Source: Pyrocephalus nanus
Taxonomy: Eukaryota; Chordata; Aves; Passeriformes; Tyrannidae
Length of the DNA stretch: 64,000 bases
Assembly (NCBI GenBank): GCA_038380795.1
Contig: CM076270.1
Location: 21,964,001 to 22,028,000, forward strand
Reading direction: 5' to 3'
Shown piece after piece: positions 12,605-24,219 of the stretch (positions are counted from its first letter, which is position 1; every line of letters begins with the position of its first letter). Made by a program: the position numbers and the translations under genes. The notes below the pieces were generated by a model. It saw nothing but the letters and a program-made list of their open reading frames with translations, did not search any database and was not told where the DNA came from.

Positions 12605-15600
12605 CTTTAAAGCATAAATGGGGATTCTGCATTTATTTCAAAGAAAGCTTATGCACTCACAGGTGCTAGAAGCCATAAGTAGCATCTGTGCTTGCAAGAT
12701 GCCTTCCACTCATAACATACCCACTCTCACTCATTTCAAAACATTCATGCACTGTATTTCGAAATGTTGCTGCAAAGTGGTTACACATCAGGAACACTGA
12801 GGTCTCAAACAGCAGAGCAGGTGACAGTAGCAGTGCAAAGGCTTTCTAGTTCTTCATTTCCTACCAGCTGCTCCCCAGTGACCTGGGAAGGCAGGTTTTT
12901 GCTGCAGTAATCGGTCAGCACTACTCCTGAATAATACACAGCTTTTTCATCTTGAAATTGTGTTTCCTTCTCACAAAGTCATCCTTGACCAACACAAACA
13001 ATTCCTAACACAGTAAGTTACAGTCAGCAAGAATCCACAAATGAGAATATATGGTTATAACTGTACAAGAGGCTCTCGAATCATTCAGCCACCTCATGGT
13101 ACCTTCCAGCAGCAAGTGCTGCTCACACCAGTGCAACAGAGAGAACCATCCCAGCACTGCCACAATCGCTGCAGTGTCACCTGGCTGCAGAGTGCACTGG
13201 GTTGCAGAAAGTAGGTGTTTGGCACCCTCTAGGGAGTAGTACATGAAAGACCAATTCACAAGTGCTGTTTCCGGTCTTTACCTGCTGAAAATGGAAACCA
13301 TCACATACAGACAGGTGAGGGAAAAAAAAAAAAAGTCAGATAGCCACAGAAATATGACTATATGTGCCAATGCTGCCTTTGTCTTCTCGATATTTCTTTG
13401 CTCTTTCACGTTGATCTCTGGTGGAAAATATTATACCAAAGTTGTGTGGAGGACTCTGAATTACTATCATACTGCACATGGCCAAAACACAGAGGTTTTC
13501 CCCATTAGATCCCACAGCAGTTTCCTGATGGCATCAACAAATTGCAACCACTTGACAAATAAGAACACAGAGGTAAAATGATAAAAAAGACTGGTGAAAG
13601 GATTTCCAACAGGCTAGTGACAGAAGCTAGTCTAGAATTCCACATCTGTAGAGCTTCAACCCCCTAAAGGGGTTTCTCAGAATACTCTTTTTACACAAAA
13701 AGTGAGATGAATTTATAACTTGCATGCAAATAGTTTCCACCTTCTTATTTCCAAGTCAGGTGAAGCACACTGCCAGTTTTCAAGTAATTCCTCACTTTGG
13801 CAGGTAGTTTTGCACAATTTCAGCCTCTGTGAGATCAATGGGACTATTCTTAGATTAAGTGAAATGGGAGAACTGCAGACCACAGACGGTGATGAAAACC
13901 TCCTTATTTCAATGCACTTCAGTGGCTTCTGGACCCAGCACAAAATATGCCAAAGAGCAGCTAAGAGCACTGTTGTGGTTTTCCTTAAACATGTAATGGG
14001 AAAAATAAATATTTGACTTCAAACCAGAAAAAATAACAACTTACAAAGCAAATGCTTGTTTGTTTTAAAAAAGAACTTTTATTATTAAGTAAAACTGGTG
14101 CTGAATTAACTGGAGCTACCAAAATTCATCCTTTCTCTGCCACATGGTTAAATAAAAATGTAATGCATTAAGATAAACTCCGTGAAGAATTTTCACCGTA
14201 AGTTACAACTCTGGCTGAGCTGAAACTTTGATGCAAAGATTTTTCCAATAAGCCACAGCACAGAAAATAGCCACCACCCCACTGGTTATCAAAAAGAACT
14301 TGTAGCAAATTATTACCTTCTTTCAGAAAGATCCACATTCAACTAGCACACAACCCCTCAAACAGCATTATCAGCAGCTGATCCTGTTTCCAGGCAATTT
14401 CTGATCCACTAACCCAATGGGAGAGAGCCTGAAAACCAGAACTGGCATAGAGAAAAAAAACTTATGAGGTTTTAAGAGCAAGATGTGGGTTTGGATGAGA
14501 TGATGTTTGTACAGCAATGTTCTTTATGTTAAATGACCTGAACAGCTCAGTGGTTTAATAAAATACCAATTCTTCAAAATAAAATGAAGAGCCTAAGAAA
14601 ACACTGAAAAACTCTCCCTCACATCCACAGACTTTGGCCAAGAGCCACAGAAACCTGTATGGCTGACACCTCATCTTCTGGATGTGCAACCTATTCTCTA
14701 CTTCTGTAGCAACCACAGCTTGCCATAATCCAAAACTAGTATTTCTGTTCAAATACAGGCTAAAAATAAAAAGCAAGAACAAATACAGAGACGTTGTAGT
14801 TGCTTGCAAAAATGCCACCTAAATCTGGAGTAAAGCAGAATTTTAGAACTGTGATGTCTTGTTAGAAAATGTATTTCTTATTTAAATTTGCCTCTACTCC
14901 AAATCAATGACATCTTTCTACTTATAACCCAGTTGAGCACAGATAACAAAAACCAGAACTGCTCCATAACCAAACCACTTTCAGCCTCTGACTACTTGAA
15001 AAAATACCTCTTTTTCAGATCACATGAGAGCCTGCAAAGGAAGGCATCTCTTGGCCCACTCCTATCTACTCATACACTCCTTGAGTTTTAAAACAACTCA
15101 CTTGAGTAGGAAAAAATAGATGTGCCTTAACATTTGAGGTAGGAATTTAAATGAGATAAATGAATTGTTTCTTTTAATGTTTTTCATACTGTTTTACAAA
15201 GAAAAATTTTAATGGTTTACCATCAAGAAAGAGTGGAATCAGGCACTAAATGAATGGGTCAGACTTCATACACAAATCCTAACAGCTTACACAAGGCAGG
15301 TATAAACTCAGGCCGTACCAGATAAACTAGAGAAGCAGGACTGCACTGATTGCAAATGAACACAAGGTAAAAATATTTTGAGAAGTGAAGTGTGGCACTC
15401 AGTGGGAGCCTGGATGGCACATGTTGAGGAATGGCCATCCAGGCTCTATGGAAAGATATAGAGGACACAAGACCTCACTCTACTCTTTCCTTCACTGGGA
15501 CCCTGAAGTCCTCACACACAGAATTTCAGCAGCTTTGCAGACCTGTGGTCTCAGTCTCTACCTGGAATTACAATAACATTTTCCCCCAGCACATAACTGT

Positions 15601-16274
15601 GTTTTATGCAGAGAATTAACTTTGATGGCATCTTGACCTCAGTCACAGCCTTCTAGCACAGTCTCCCATTCTTTATTATATCAGATTTTAGAAGAACTAC
15701 CTGGGAGCCAAGCACATTTTTTATTTGTCTGCATTAAAAATAAAAGCAAACCAAAACCCACAATTTTTTCCCCCTGCATATGAAGTCAAGTCAGACAGGG
15801 TTCATTGGCTCATCTTCTTGCCTCCCACTTTTGATATTCTTTATCTCTCTCCCTTCTTCTCTCCCTTAGAAGACAGACTGACAGGACAAGAGTAGTCTCC
15901 AACACCTTCTGCCTCCAAGTCAGACAACACATGTGATAGAGATCTGCAGCAATTCCCATCTGGCTCTGCACATGCTGTTTACAGAAGGCTTTTGGATTTT
16001 AAAGCCAAGAAAGCCCTTTCCAAACTCCCTCACAAAAATGATGGGCTGTCCCAGGGGGCCAGGAGCTTAGCTGCCTAAAGCGTTCCCAAATAATCTAATA
16101 AATTTTTAATTCAAAACATCAAATGCCTTGAAGGTAAGAATTTCTGCTGCAAGCTGGGCATTCAACAGGTGAAAATAAAGGAGGAAGCGCTGAAAGCAGA
16201 GACCAGTGCCAAAATGACCATAAACTACCGATATGACACCACCATAAGCTGAGCTCAATGTAGTCCTGGATATA

Positions 16275-16440
16275 ATGCAAGGGTGTCACAGAGACTGTGG
16301 GATCTCCATCCTTGGAGAGTCTTAACACGTAAAAGGACAGGGGCCAGAGGATCCATTTCCCTCTGGAATTGCTTTGGACAGGGAGCTGGACTTGACAACC
16401 TCCGTAAGCTCCTTTCAAACCAAGTTATTCTGTGAGTGTG
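16275..16440 (+). repeat. CR1 LINE, 3' end fragment
   Basis: The segment reads AGACTGTGGGATCTCCATCC, then TTGGAGA, and later GGACAGGGAGCTGGACTTGA, CAACCTCCGTAAGCTCCTTT and ATTCTGTG. This order matches the 3' UTR of avian CR1 elements in sense: the 'tctccatccttggagat' block, the 'ggactagatgatctccagaggtcccttccaacc' block and the ATTCTGTGATTCTGTG tail. It is diverged and truncated, as most CR1 copies are. It lies antisense to DOCK10 in the first intron and is the clearest sign that this is a bird or related sauropsid genome. The 5' limit is uncertain. Confidence 0.85.
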
Positions 16441-17761
16441 TAAGAACACGGCTCATTCACCCAAACAAACCGAGCCCAAATTTGTGCCCTGCCCGGGAGA
16501 GCCCCAAACACAACCGAAGCAGAAGAGCCACTTAAACCCAAGGCTGGCACAAAGACCAGAGCAAGGGACAATGAACTGGCTATTTAGGCCATACAATTTC
16601 ACTTCACAGAAGGCTCCATTTCTAACCTAACACAGGAACGAACAAAAGAGGCTCCCAATCAGACTTCTTTCAACTCTTAAGTCAGCTGTATAATTCCTGC
16701 TTATTATTTCAAGGCAATTTCACTTTGAGGCATATGCAAAGAGTTCAGCCAGAAGCAAGGAACCAAAAGGAACAATCTCATTCAATTTCCGAGCATAAGC
16801 TTCTACAGCTGCAAGATGGAAAATTAGGCACAAAATGTGGATAAAGAAAGAAAGGAAATGCAAAGTAAAATTTGTCCATACAGGGGCCAGCAAAAACTGT
16901 GTTGTCTCAGGTGCTGCTCTCCCATCATCCCACTCCCCCAAAATAGAGAAGATGCAGATGTATCCTTTTATCTGTAAGAAAGGATCTCACAGGAAGAATA
17001 CGGATTATTTCCACTAGCAGCATAATAATGTGGCTTCAGATTCTTTTTTTTTTTTTTCTTATCAGTGCCAAGAATCCAATGGCATTTTTCTCCAAAATAA
17101 AGAAGCTAAGAGTCTGAAAGTTTTTCAGGCTATAAATATTATGGAAGTGCCTTGGTTTTTTTGTTTGTTTGTTTACATATTGCTCAAAAAAACCCCACCC
17201 AAACCTGACAGGTCCAAGCCAAGCCGCTTTTCCCTGTTTGATCATGTCTCCTAACCATGACACTTCCTGGGCTAAAGCACATGGGGCAAATGATGAATTT
17301 CCACACAGAAATCCACCTACACAGAATCCTACTGGCATAAACATCAGCCTTCACATGACAGGTCATTTAACAGAAACGGGATCTGTGAGCACATAGTGCC
17401 AGACACTGTAACAGAAGCTGTTCTCTTGGTTACAATGTGGGGGTTGATTAGCCCCAAAACCTTCCCTTTCTTGGCACATCTAGGAGCTCAGGGAGGCTCA
17501 TATTCTTCCTGCTTTTACCCTGGCCAGAAAGTCCAGGCTCCAAAAATGGAGCAGTGAGACCACCCATACGACCAGCATTGCAAAAGAGACAAGGTCCCTC
17601 AGACCAGCAGTGCTCAGTGGGATGTCGTGGCCCTTTGAGAAAGGACACACCTGGAGCAACCCACACAGCTCCTCTGCTACCGCTCACACCCCACCTAAGG
17701 AAATGCCTGAAAACCACAGCTTTGCCCTTATCACCGTGGAAAGGAAAAAGCACCTCGAAAG

Positions 17762-17864
17762 CAACCAAAAAAAAACCTAAAAAAAACCAAACCAAAAACA
17801 ACACACCAAAAAAAACCAACAAAAAACCTAACAAAAACCCCAAACAAAACAAAAAACCCAAAAA
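17762..17864. repeat. A/C-rich low-complexity tract
   Basis: About 100 bases contain only A and C apart from two T, with many AAAAACC-like units (related to CCAAAAAA and CCCAAAC). On the other strand this gives a T/G-rich run and a Phe/Leu-rich chance ORF. There is no fixed period. Confidence 0.9.
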
Positions 17865-18172
17865 GCATCCTGCACCTTTTAGAAATAACATTGCTGTGCT
17901 TCTTTTCACAGCACAATAATGTGCTCGCTGTACCAAACCCAGTAACAGCCATTGTAGCAGCTCCTGAGTGACACTGTGGTGTTCTGCCCCCTGGACAGCT
18001 TTTCTGTACAACATGTGGTTTTCATTTCGTGTCTCTTGTCAGGATTTCACTCCCTTTCTTTTACTTGACCTCCAGAAGAGAATAAAATCGTACAAAGTCT
18101 AGAACCAACGAACCTTAGCTGCTGGTATCAATTAATATTCACAACGACAAGGCTCTTTATTCAATAAAATAC

Positions 18173-18192
18173 AAAAAAAAAAAAAAAAAAAA
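18173..18192. repeat. Poly-A tract, 20 bases
   Basis: An uninterrupted A run follows TTCAATAAAATAC, which contains an AATAAA signal 9 bases before it. This could be the remnant of a retroposed transcript end on the plus strand, but I recognise no body upstream. Confidence 0.9.
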
Positions 18193-18229
18193 GCAAAACC
18201 AGCCCAACTGTAAGTTGTTTGGCCTGTTT

Positions 18230-19330
18230 TTGTTAAGTTCTAACACAGTCGCCATAAACATGTCTTCTGGTTGGTATTTCAGGAAAAAAATCTTTAGAAG
18301 AATAATATTTTGATTAGTAACGTGTGTTTTGAAAGACTAATACTGAAGTCCAAAGGAGATTAAAATATGAGTAGAAATTATGAAATAAATACACATATGT
18401 ACAGAGTTTTCATTCTCACTAACCGAAGTGTCTGGTTGCAAGTAATTTGCTTTTATTATTCAAGTCTTAATAGTATCTGTTGTTGACTTTCTAAAGAAAA
18501 AAAATTAAGTGATTTTATAAAAAAAATCCTGTTCTTATAGAACCATTTAAGAGCATTACTAAAAAGAAAATTACCTAGTATATAACATAAGTTTATTAGG
18601 ACATCTCAAACGAACTTCCAAGGGATTCAAATAATTTTAGGTAATACCCAAACATTGACTTGTTCTCTGTTCAGTCTTTCACGACTTATCAATCAAGCAG
18701 GAAATAAAGAACAAATCAGCCAGATAATGCTTTTCAAGAAATCACAATTATTTACGCTCACAATGTACTTATTTCAGGGAAGCAAGCAGTTCCTTGTGTA
18801 GAACATGCAATTAGATTTGTAAATAGATGACCAGCTTTCTGAACCACCCCCTCATTCTTCTGCTGACAGCTGGGCATTCAAAAGGGTTATGTTCTTAAGT
18901 AACTCCAGCTGAAAAAGTGCAAATGCATATGTAAATTATTTAAATGTTACAGCCTACATACATGAACTTTAACCCTAAAGATTGTTTTATTGTTCTTTTT
19001 TAAGGCATTCAATTCTCTGGCTGCTTATGCTGCCAAACCTTTCATTAGAACAAGCAATATCCAAGTGAAAACGTGATGATACATCCAGATTCCCTTTAAA
19101 CATACTCTTTTTACACACCAAGGGAAAATATTCTCAGCTTTCTCTTAAAATTCAGATAAGAATTTAAATACAGCGATAGCAAAATTGTAATTTGCGCTGA
19201 CATTTACTCCAATACATAATTAGTGGTCTAATTAAAGTCAGAAGTTAACCAACGTTTATCACTTTTTATGGAATGTCACAATTATTTCCCAGTAACGCAG
19301 ATTTGCAGCGAACAGAAGAGTTCTCACCTT
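18230..19330. other. Possible conserved non-coding block
   Basis: This A+T-rich segment has no repeats and no ORF, with dense homeodomain-like and octamer-like words such as AATTAGTGGTCTAATTA (19219-19235) and ATGCATATGTAAAT (about 18924). Such composition is typical of conserved non-coding elements in long introns of regulatory genes. This is an impression from composition only. Confidence 0.25.
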
Positions 19331-20245
19331 GCTGTCATTTATGCTTTTGTCAAGCAGCTGAGCAAATTAGGAACAGTTACATCTAAATAAAGCGTATCCA
19401 CACAGCCAAACAAACCCTGTCAGGCATAAGGACAGGCTTGGTTGCAGTTACTCACTCTGGGTATCGGTGTCGTCCTCCTGATGCAGCAACGCCAAATTCA
19501 ACGCGGCTGCTCTTCACAAGAGATCAGGCTGGCAATTTACTGAGGAGACTGCTGGGGCAGAGCGTGGGTGGCATGCACAAGGACCAGGGAATGGGAGGCA
19601 CAGCATTGCCAGAGAGACACCTAGAGATGTCCTTCACCAGGGACAAACCTGCCAGCAGATCTCACTCTGGGAAGCAGCACTCTCTGGCTTTCAAATCTCA
19701 CACATCAGCAACTGATCTGAAAAAATTTCAATCTTGAATGCCAATCCCCAGAAGGTTGCTGCACCCGGGTAGGAGGTACTACCCTAACCAAGTAAAGACA
19801 CTCTGATGGATCAGAGTTCACACGAGAAACAGGCATGGTGAAAGGTTCACCTCTCCAGGGTTGGAAGGGACCTTGATACCCTTGGCTTGTGGTAGCCCTT
19901 GCTTGGGGTCTCAAGAAACAAGGATAAAATTAATCTCAGGAAAGTAAAGGAGAAGATGCATCTCCAAATACATATTTTACATAAAAATTTATCTAGTGAT
20001 CTGGAAAGCACATCAAATGGCACTACAATTATTATTTGACATTGGAGTGCTGAAGAACCTGGGATCTGCCTATGATACCTGACTTCTGGAAGCTCTGACC
20101 TGATCCAGAAAAGCAAACCACATCAGTATGAGTCCATAATTTAAAGGTAAATCTATTCCCACTTCCAAGTTGACAATGCAGATAAAAATCTGAAGATGTT
20201 ACAATACAATCAAAGAATTCCAGGGTAATTCTGTGGGGTTTTTTA

Positions 20246-20345
20246 TGTTTTGTTTTGGGTTTTTTTGTTTGTTTGGTTTTGTTTTGGTTTTGTTGTTGTT
20301 GGTTTTTTTTGTTTTGGTGGGGGTTTTTGTTTGTTTGGTTGTTTT
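20246..20345. repeat. T/G-only low-complexity tract
   Basis: One hundred bases contain no A or C, built of GGTTTTG, GTTTG and T runs with one GGTGGGGG stretch. It resembles the reverse complement of the A/C-rich tract 2.4 kb to the left, so both may come from the same kind of expansion. Confidence 0.9.
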
Positions 20346-22317
20346 ACCAGAACCTGTTCAATCTATTTAAAGGAATAAAGACATTTAAATATTTGGCTGC
20401 TATTGACATTGTCTATCTCACTGTAACAAAAAACACTGAAGCCCCAGACGGGTTAATATTTATGAGAAAGTTAACAGAACAAACAGAACAGGAAATAGTG
20501 TTTCCTGCCAAACTGTCCAAAAGCAGTGATACCATTAGCACTTGCACTTTGCTAGCTTATATTCCTGTTATCTCACAGACAAACATGAAAAACCAAAAAA
20601 AAAATCTCTTAAACTGAGCCCATGATAATAGTAACAAGAGTGCATTATTCCCTAGTCGTGGTTCAATTTTTGTTTATTTTTGTAACCCTATGACAGAGAA
20701 AAATGTTTTTTAAATTGTCCTTGTTAGCTAATGGGCACCAGGGTCCTTTGGCATACTGGTTATGGGGCACACCTGGAGCTCTGACACAGGCAAAAGAAAT
20801 CAGATTATTCTCTTGCCTTATCTTCTTTACCCTATATATGTTAACAGCAATTAAATGAATGAAATCATAAGCTGCCTATTATTTCCATGTATTTTTCTTC
20901 TAGAAAGGAAAAAAAAACTTCATAAACAAGAATCAGAGGAGACTGGTGTGCTGATGAGCTAGGCTTTTGGGACTAAAGGCACCCATCTCAACGGAGTTCC
21001 CCTTGAGGCAAAGCTGTGTCAGTACACAAAGTTTTTTAATCAAAACCTAGCATTTAACTGGACTTAAAAGAGACACACACTCTAAAACATAACACACACA
21101 TACCCCCCCTCACACCCTTCTCCAAAAAACAGCTAGAGAACAAACAGGAATATTTCCAAGCAGCTCTAGATATTAGTGATTCAAAGGCTCACCCTTGAAA
21201 AGCCACATTAGACTGAGAAAATTATCATCTTCTCCCTAAATATTCCCATTTAGTACCATCTACCTAAGTACTGTAGCATTGCATTAAAACATACCTAATT
21301 CCACTGATTCAAGCCTCTCAGTAAATACAGGAAGAGGGGGAGAGAGAAGGAAAAGAATGGGTGGCAAGGAAGGAAACAAGCAAGAGAGGAAAAGGAATTT
21401 ATTTTCGTACATAAGGAAATGAAATTTATTTTCATTTCTTTGGCTTTAATTCCTGCATTTCTTATATTTTTAAACTATTAATAACCACACATAAAAAGAC
21501 TTGTTTTTAAAGGTTTCATCTTTTTAACTGTCAGCAGTCAGTCGATGTGTGTCCTTTTGTAAAACTGCAGCTGCTTCTTCTGGGCAAAATGGCAAGGTCC
21601 TTTTTGCTGCTGTTCCTTGCCAGTGACCTTCCTCTTGTCTCTGCTCCTAAAGCAGAACTGCCTTCACCTTGACACCAGTGACAAAAAGCAAGGCTTACCA
21701 GGTGAATTGCAAACTGTGCAAGGTGGGTTCAAGATGTGCTGCTGGGGGCGATGTTAGATACAATCACACACTAAGCAGCAACCCCTCACTGTGCATCACA
21801 CAGGATTCAGCTTTTCAAGCTCCAGTTATAAGTAATTTGCTGACTGTCGTTCTTGATGATACAAAATCTTCCCCACAATAAAGAAACTTCAGATTTTCAT
21901 ATCTGAACCCCTGCTGGAACCTTTAGGATTAGAAATCAGGCTCTTCTGAAATACACACCAGGAAGTGGTGCTAGAAAACAGAAAACCAGAATTGTCAGGG
22001 CACAAAGACCAGGAAGAGAGACCCTTATACCTTGTTCTAGCACATCTCAGTAGCCAACAGCATGGAATTGAAATGGCAGGTTATCTCTTCTTAAAACCCC
22101 TCAAAAACCAAGCATGCCACATTATTCAAAGGAAACCAATGTGAGCCCTGGCAGCTAGCTATTTACCTAAGTCAATTTTAAAATATATATAAATCTATTG
22201 ATATATTCACACATTAAGACATGGGGTTGTCTTCCACACTATACTGAACTTGGAACATTAGTAAAGAAATCCTTTAAGGAAAGAGATATAGGAGAGGTTC
22301 TTCTTTCAAGAAAAATA

Positions 22318-22360
22318 AATTGTATTTTACAATTTAATTTTGTAAATTTCATTTACAAAA
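22318..22360. repeat. Two adjacent perfect AT-rich hairpins
   Basis: AATTGTA-TTT-TACAATT (22318-22334) is followed after three bases by TTTTGTAAAT-TTC-ATTTACAAAA (22338-22360). The stems are 7 and 10 bp, perfect, each with a 3-nt loop. They could extrude as cruciforms or be the ends of a tiny decayed element. Confidence 0.8.
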
Positions 22361-22837
22361 AATGAATTATATTTTACCTAGTGAATTCAACTGACAATTA
22401 TCAACACAAACCCATTTGTTCAATGTAAAACATGTCACTAGAGCTGGGAGAGAGGCCTATGACCAAACCCAAAGACTTTTCAATGCCAGTACGGCTGTTC
22501 AGTGAAGAGAAGGAGCAGAGAGATTGTCCCTTTGAAGAGCTTGCAAGGAGCATTCCTGGAAGAAGTGGGTTTTAATGTGGCGTGGATGGCAAGCAAAGAT
22601 AGGGCGCCTGACAGACAACTGACACACTGTTCCCTGCACAGAGGGGCATTAACAGAGCCTCAGGGACAAGTGGGAGAAAGACAAAGCTCAGCAAGGACCA
22701 AAGACTGGAAGGGGTGAGGGCAGCAAAGCAAGGAGTGGGCAGACCCAAGACTAAAAACATGAGAGTAAGATAATATTTAAATTGCAACATACATGCTATG
22801 CCTAGTGAATTTGAAGGGTTTTTTACTGCAAGAACAA

Positions 22838-22841
<4 letters not shown>

Positions 22842-22868
<27 letters not shown>
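22842..22868. repeat. Poly-A tract, 27 bases
   Basis: This is the longest A run in the window, without a recognised retroposed body. Confidence 0.95.
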
Positions 22869-22871
<3 letters not shown>

Positions 22872-23081
22872 GATAAACTTTTTATCAAGGCAGGTCAGTT
22901 ATTGTGTCCCACTGTACTACTTCTCATTCTGCTTATTGTAACACAAGTAATTTGTAACATCCACTGGAAACCCCTCAGCAAAGTTTTCCTCTTACCCTTT
23001 CTGGAAAAAGGATACATAGAAGGCCAAAAAGTATTTCATTGCCAACATTTACAGCAAGCTGGAACTATCCTTGCTACATTT

Positions 23082-23106
23082 AAAAAAAAAAAAAAAAATA
23101 AAAAAA
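23082..23106. repeat. A-rich tract
   Basis: Seventeen A are followed by ATAAAAAAAT-like sequence. It lies 0.2 kb from the 22842 tract. Confidence 0.9.
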
Positions 23107-24201
23107 TCAACCCATCTTGTTCCATTTCCAAAACAATCAGACCTAAACCACTTGGATTTGGTGTGTTTCATAAGCTTCAATTCTTTTTCAAGTTCTACAG
23201 AATCACAGAAATGACTGGGTATGTATTTGAAATACAAAAAGAAGAAACAGGAGGTTTCTGAGAGACACCTCAAATAATCATCTACCTTGACTGCAAGGGG
23301 TTTTTTTTGTTTATATTAGGGATTTCCTAATGTTGCTGATAAACCACAGGTTAGTATTAGACCAGGAAAGAGGATAAGCTAACTTTCTGTTCATTTACCT
23401 CCTGAATTTCAGTTTGGTAGGTTTTCCTAACAAACCTGCAAAACAGTTCTCACTGATTCTGGAGAAGCTGTGAGGTTAAATTCATACAACACTGAAGAGA
23501 CCACTATAACTCAACCCTCCTTAATGTTGCATGACTTAGTTTCCACCAGTGCTTGCAGTTTTAGCTGTTCAATGGAAGGGTGTCAGCAGAACAGAAGCAA
23601 TGTGCAATCACCCAGATCCAAGATAAAAACAACTGTTACTCATGTAAAAGGCAACTGTTGCCTAACTGAGAAGAAAGCTTTGAAACAGGCAGATGCTTTT
23701 TAGGAATTTGCTTTCAGACCAGCATTGCTACTGTAATTGCTCTTTATCCACTGCTGGGAGTCCACCTGCTACATGTGAACTGAAGGAAAAACCTTTGCCT
23801 ATGTACTGATAATAGGAACATGATAGCTCAGCACATATTTTAGTATGCATTGCAAATATGTGAATACAAAAGATACAGACCACATGATATTCTAGAATAA
23901 ATATCAGAGTTCCCTCGTTACTGCTTTTAATACTTACTCATCACTCCCTTTCTCTCTCTGTGCACCGAATCAGAGGTATGACTCTGGACTTGTTTTCCCA
24001 AGGCCTCTCCCTGTCAATACACACTTGTTCTGTACGATGAACTTTCACGTATTTTGTTCCATATAGCTTGGAGTTCAAAGCCACAAAAAAGTTCTATCCC
24101 AAGGACGGCCAGATTTAGGCCCCTGAAGCACTTTTAAGACTTGAGACCACTTTTGAGGCTTTTCTAACTAACAAAAATAGATGGGAAAAAAGAAGCCGGG
24201 G

Positions 24202-24219
24202 AAAAAAAAAAAAAAAAAA
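24202..24219. repeat. Poly-A tract, 18 bases
   Basis: An uninterrupted A run follows AAGCCGGGG. Confidence 0.95.

Larger units (their letters stand above)
7900..16270. other. Intronic stretch without recognised gene
   Basis: The stretch holds chance ORFs, a (CTG)5 run at 8988-9003, an alternating purine-pyrimidine segment with two CACGTG boxes at 9300-9325, an AT-rich possibly conserved element at 9780-9910, (AAAAC)n at about 10164-10185, (TTTG)n at 10950-10972, and A-rich tracts at 12566-12604 and 13321-13334. At about 13820-13870 a short segment (AGATCAATGGGACTATTC) resembles a common archosaur/turtle interspersed repeat, but the match is too short to call. Confidence 0.55.

Noticed and set aside
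17448..18014. 188-codon minus-strand ORF with hydrophobic Phe/Leu/Gly stretch
   Set aside because: The hydrophobic part is a translation of the low-complexity A/C tract read in reverse, not a membrane protein.
19840..19890. GGGTTGGAAGGGACCTTGAT, a CR1-like word in antisense
   Set aside because: Only about 17 bases match the CR1 3' end and the flanks do not continue the match.
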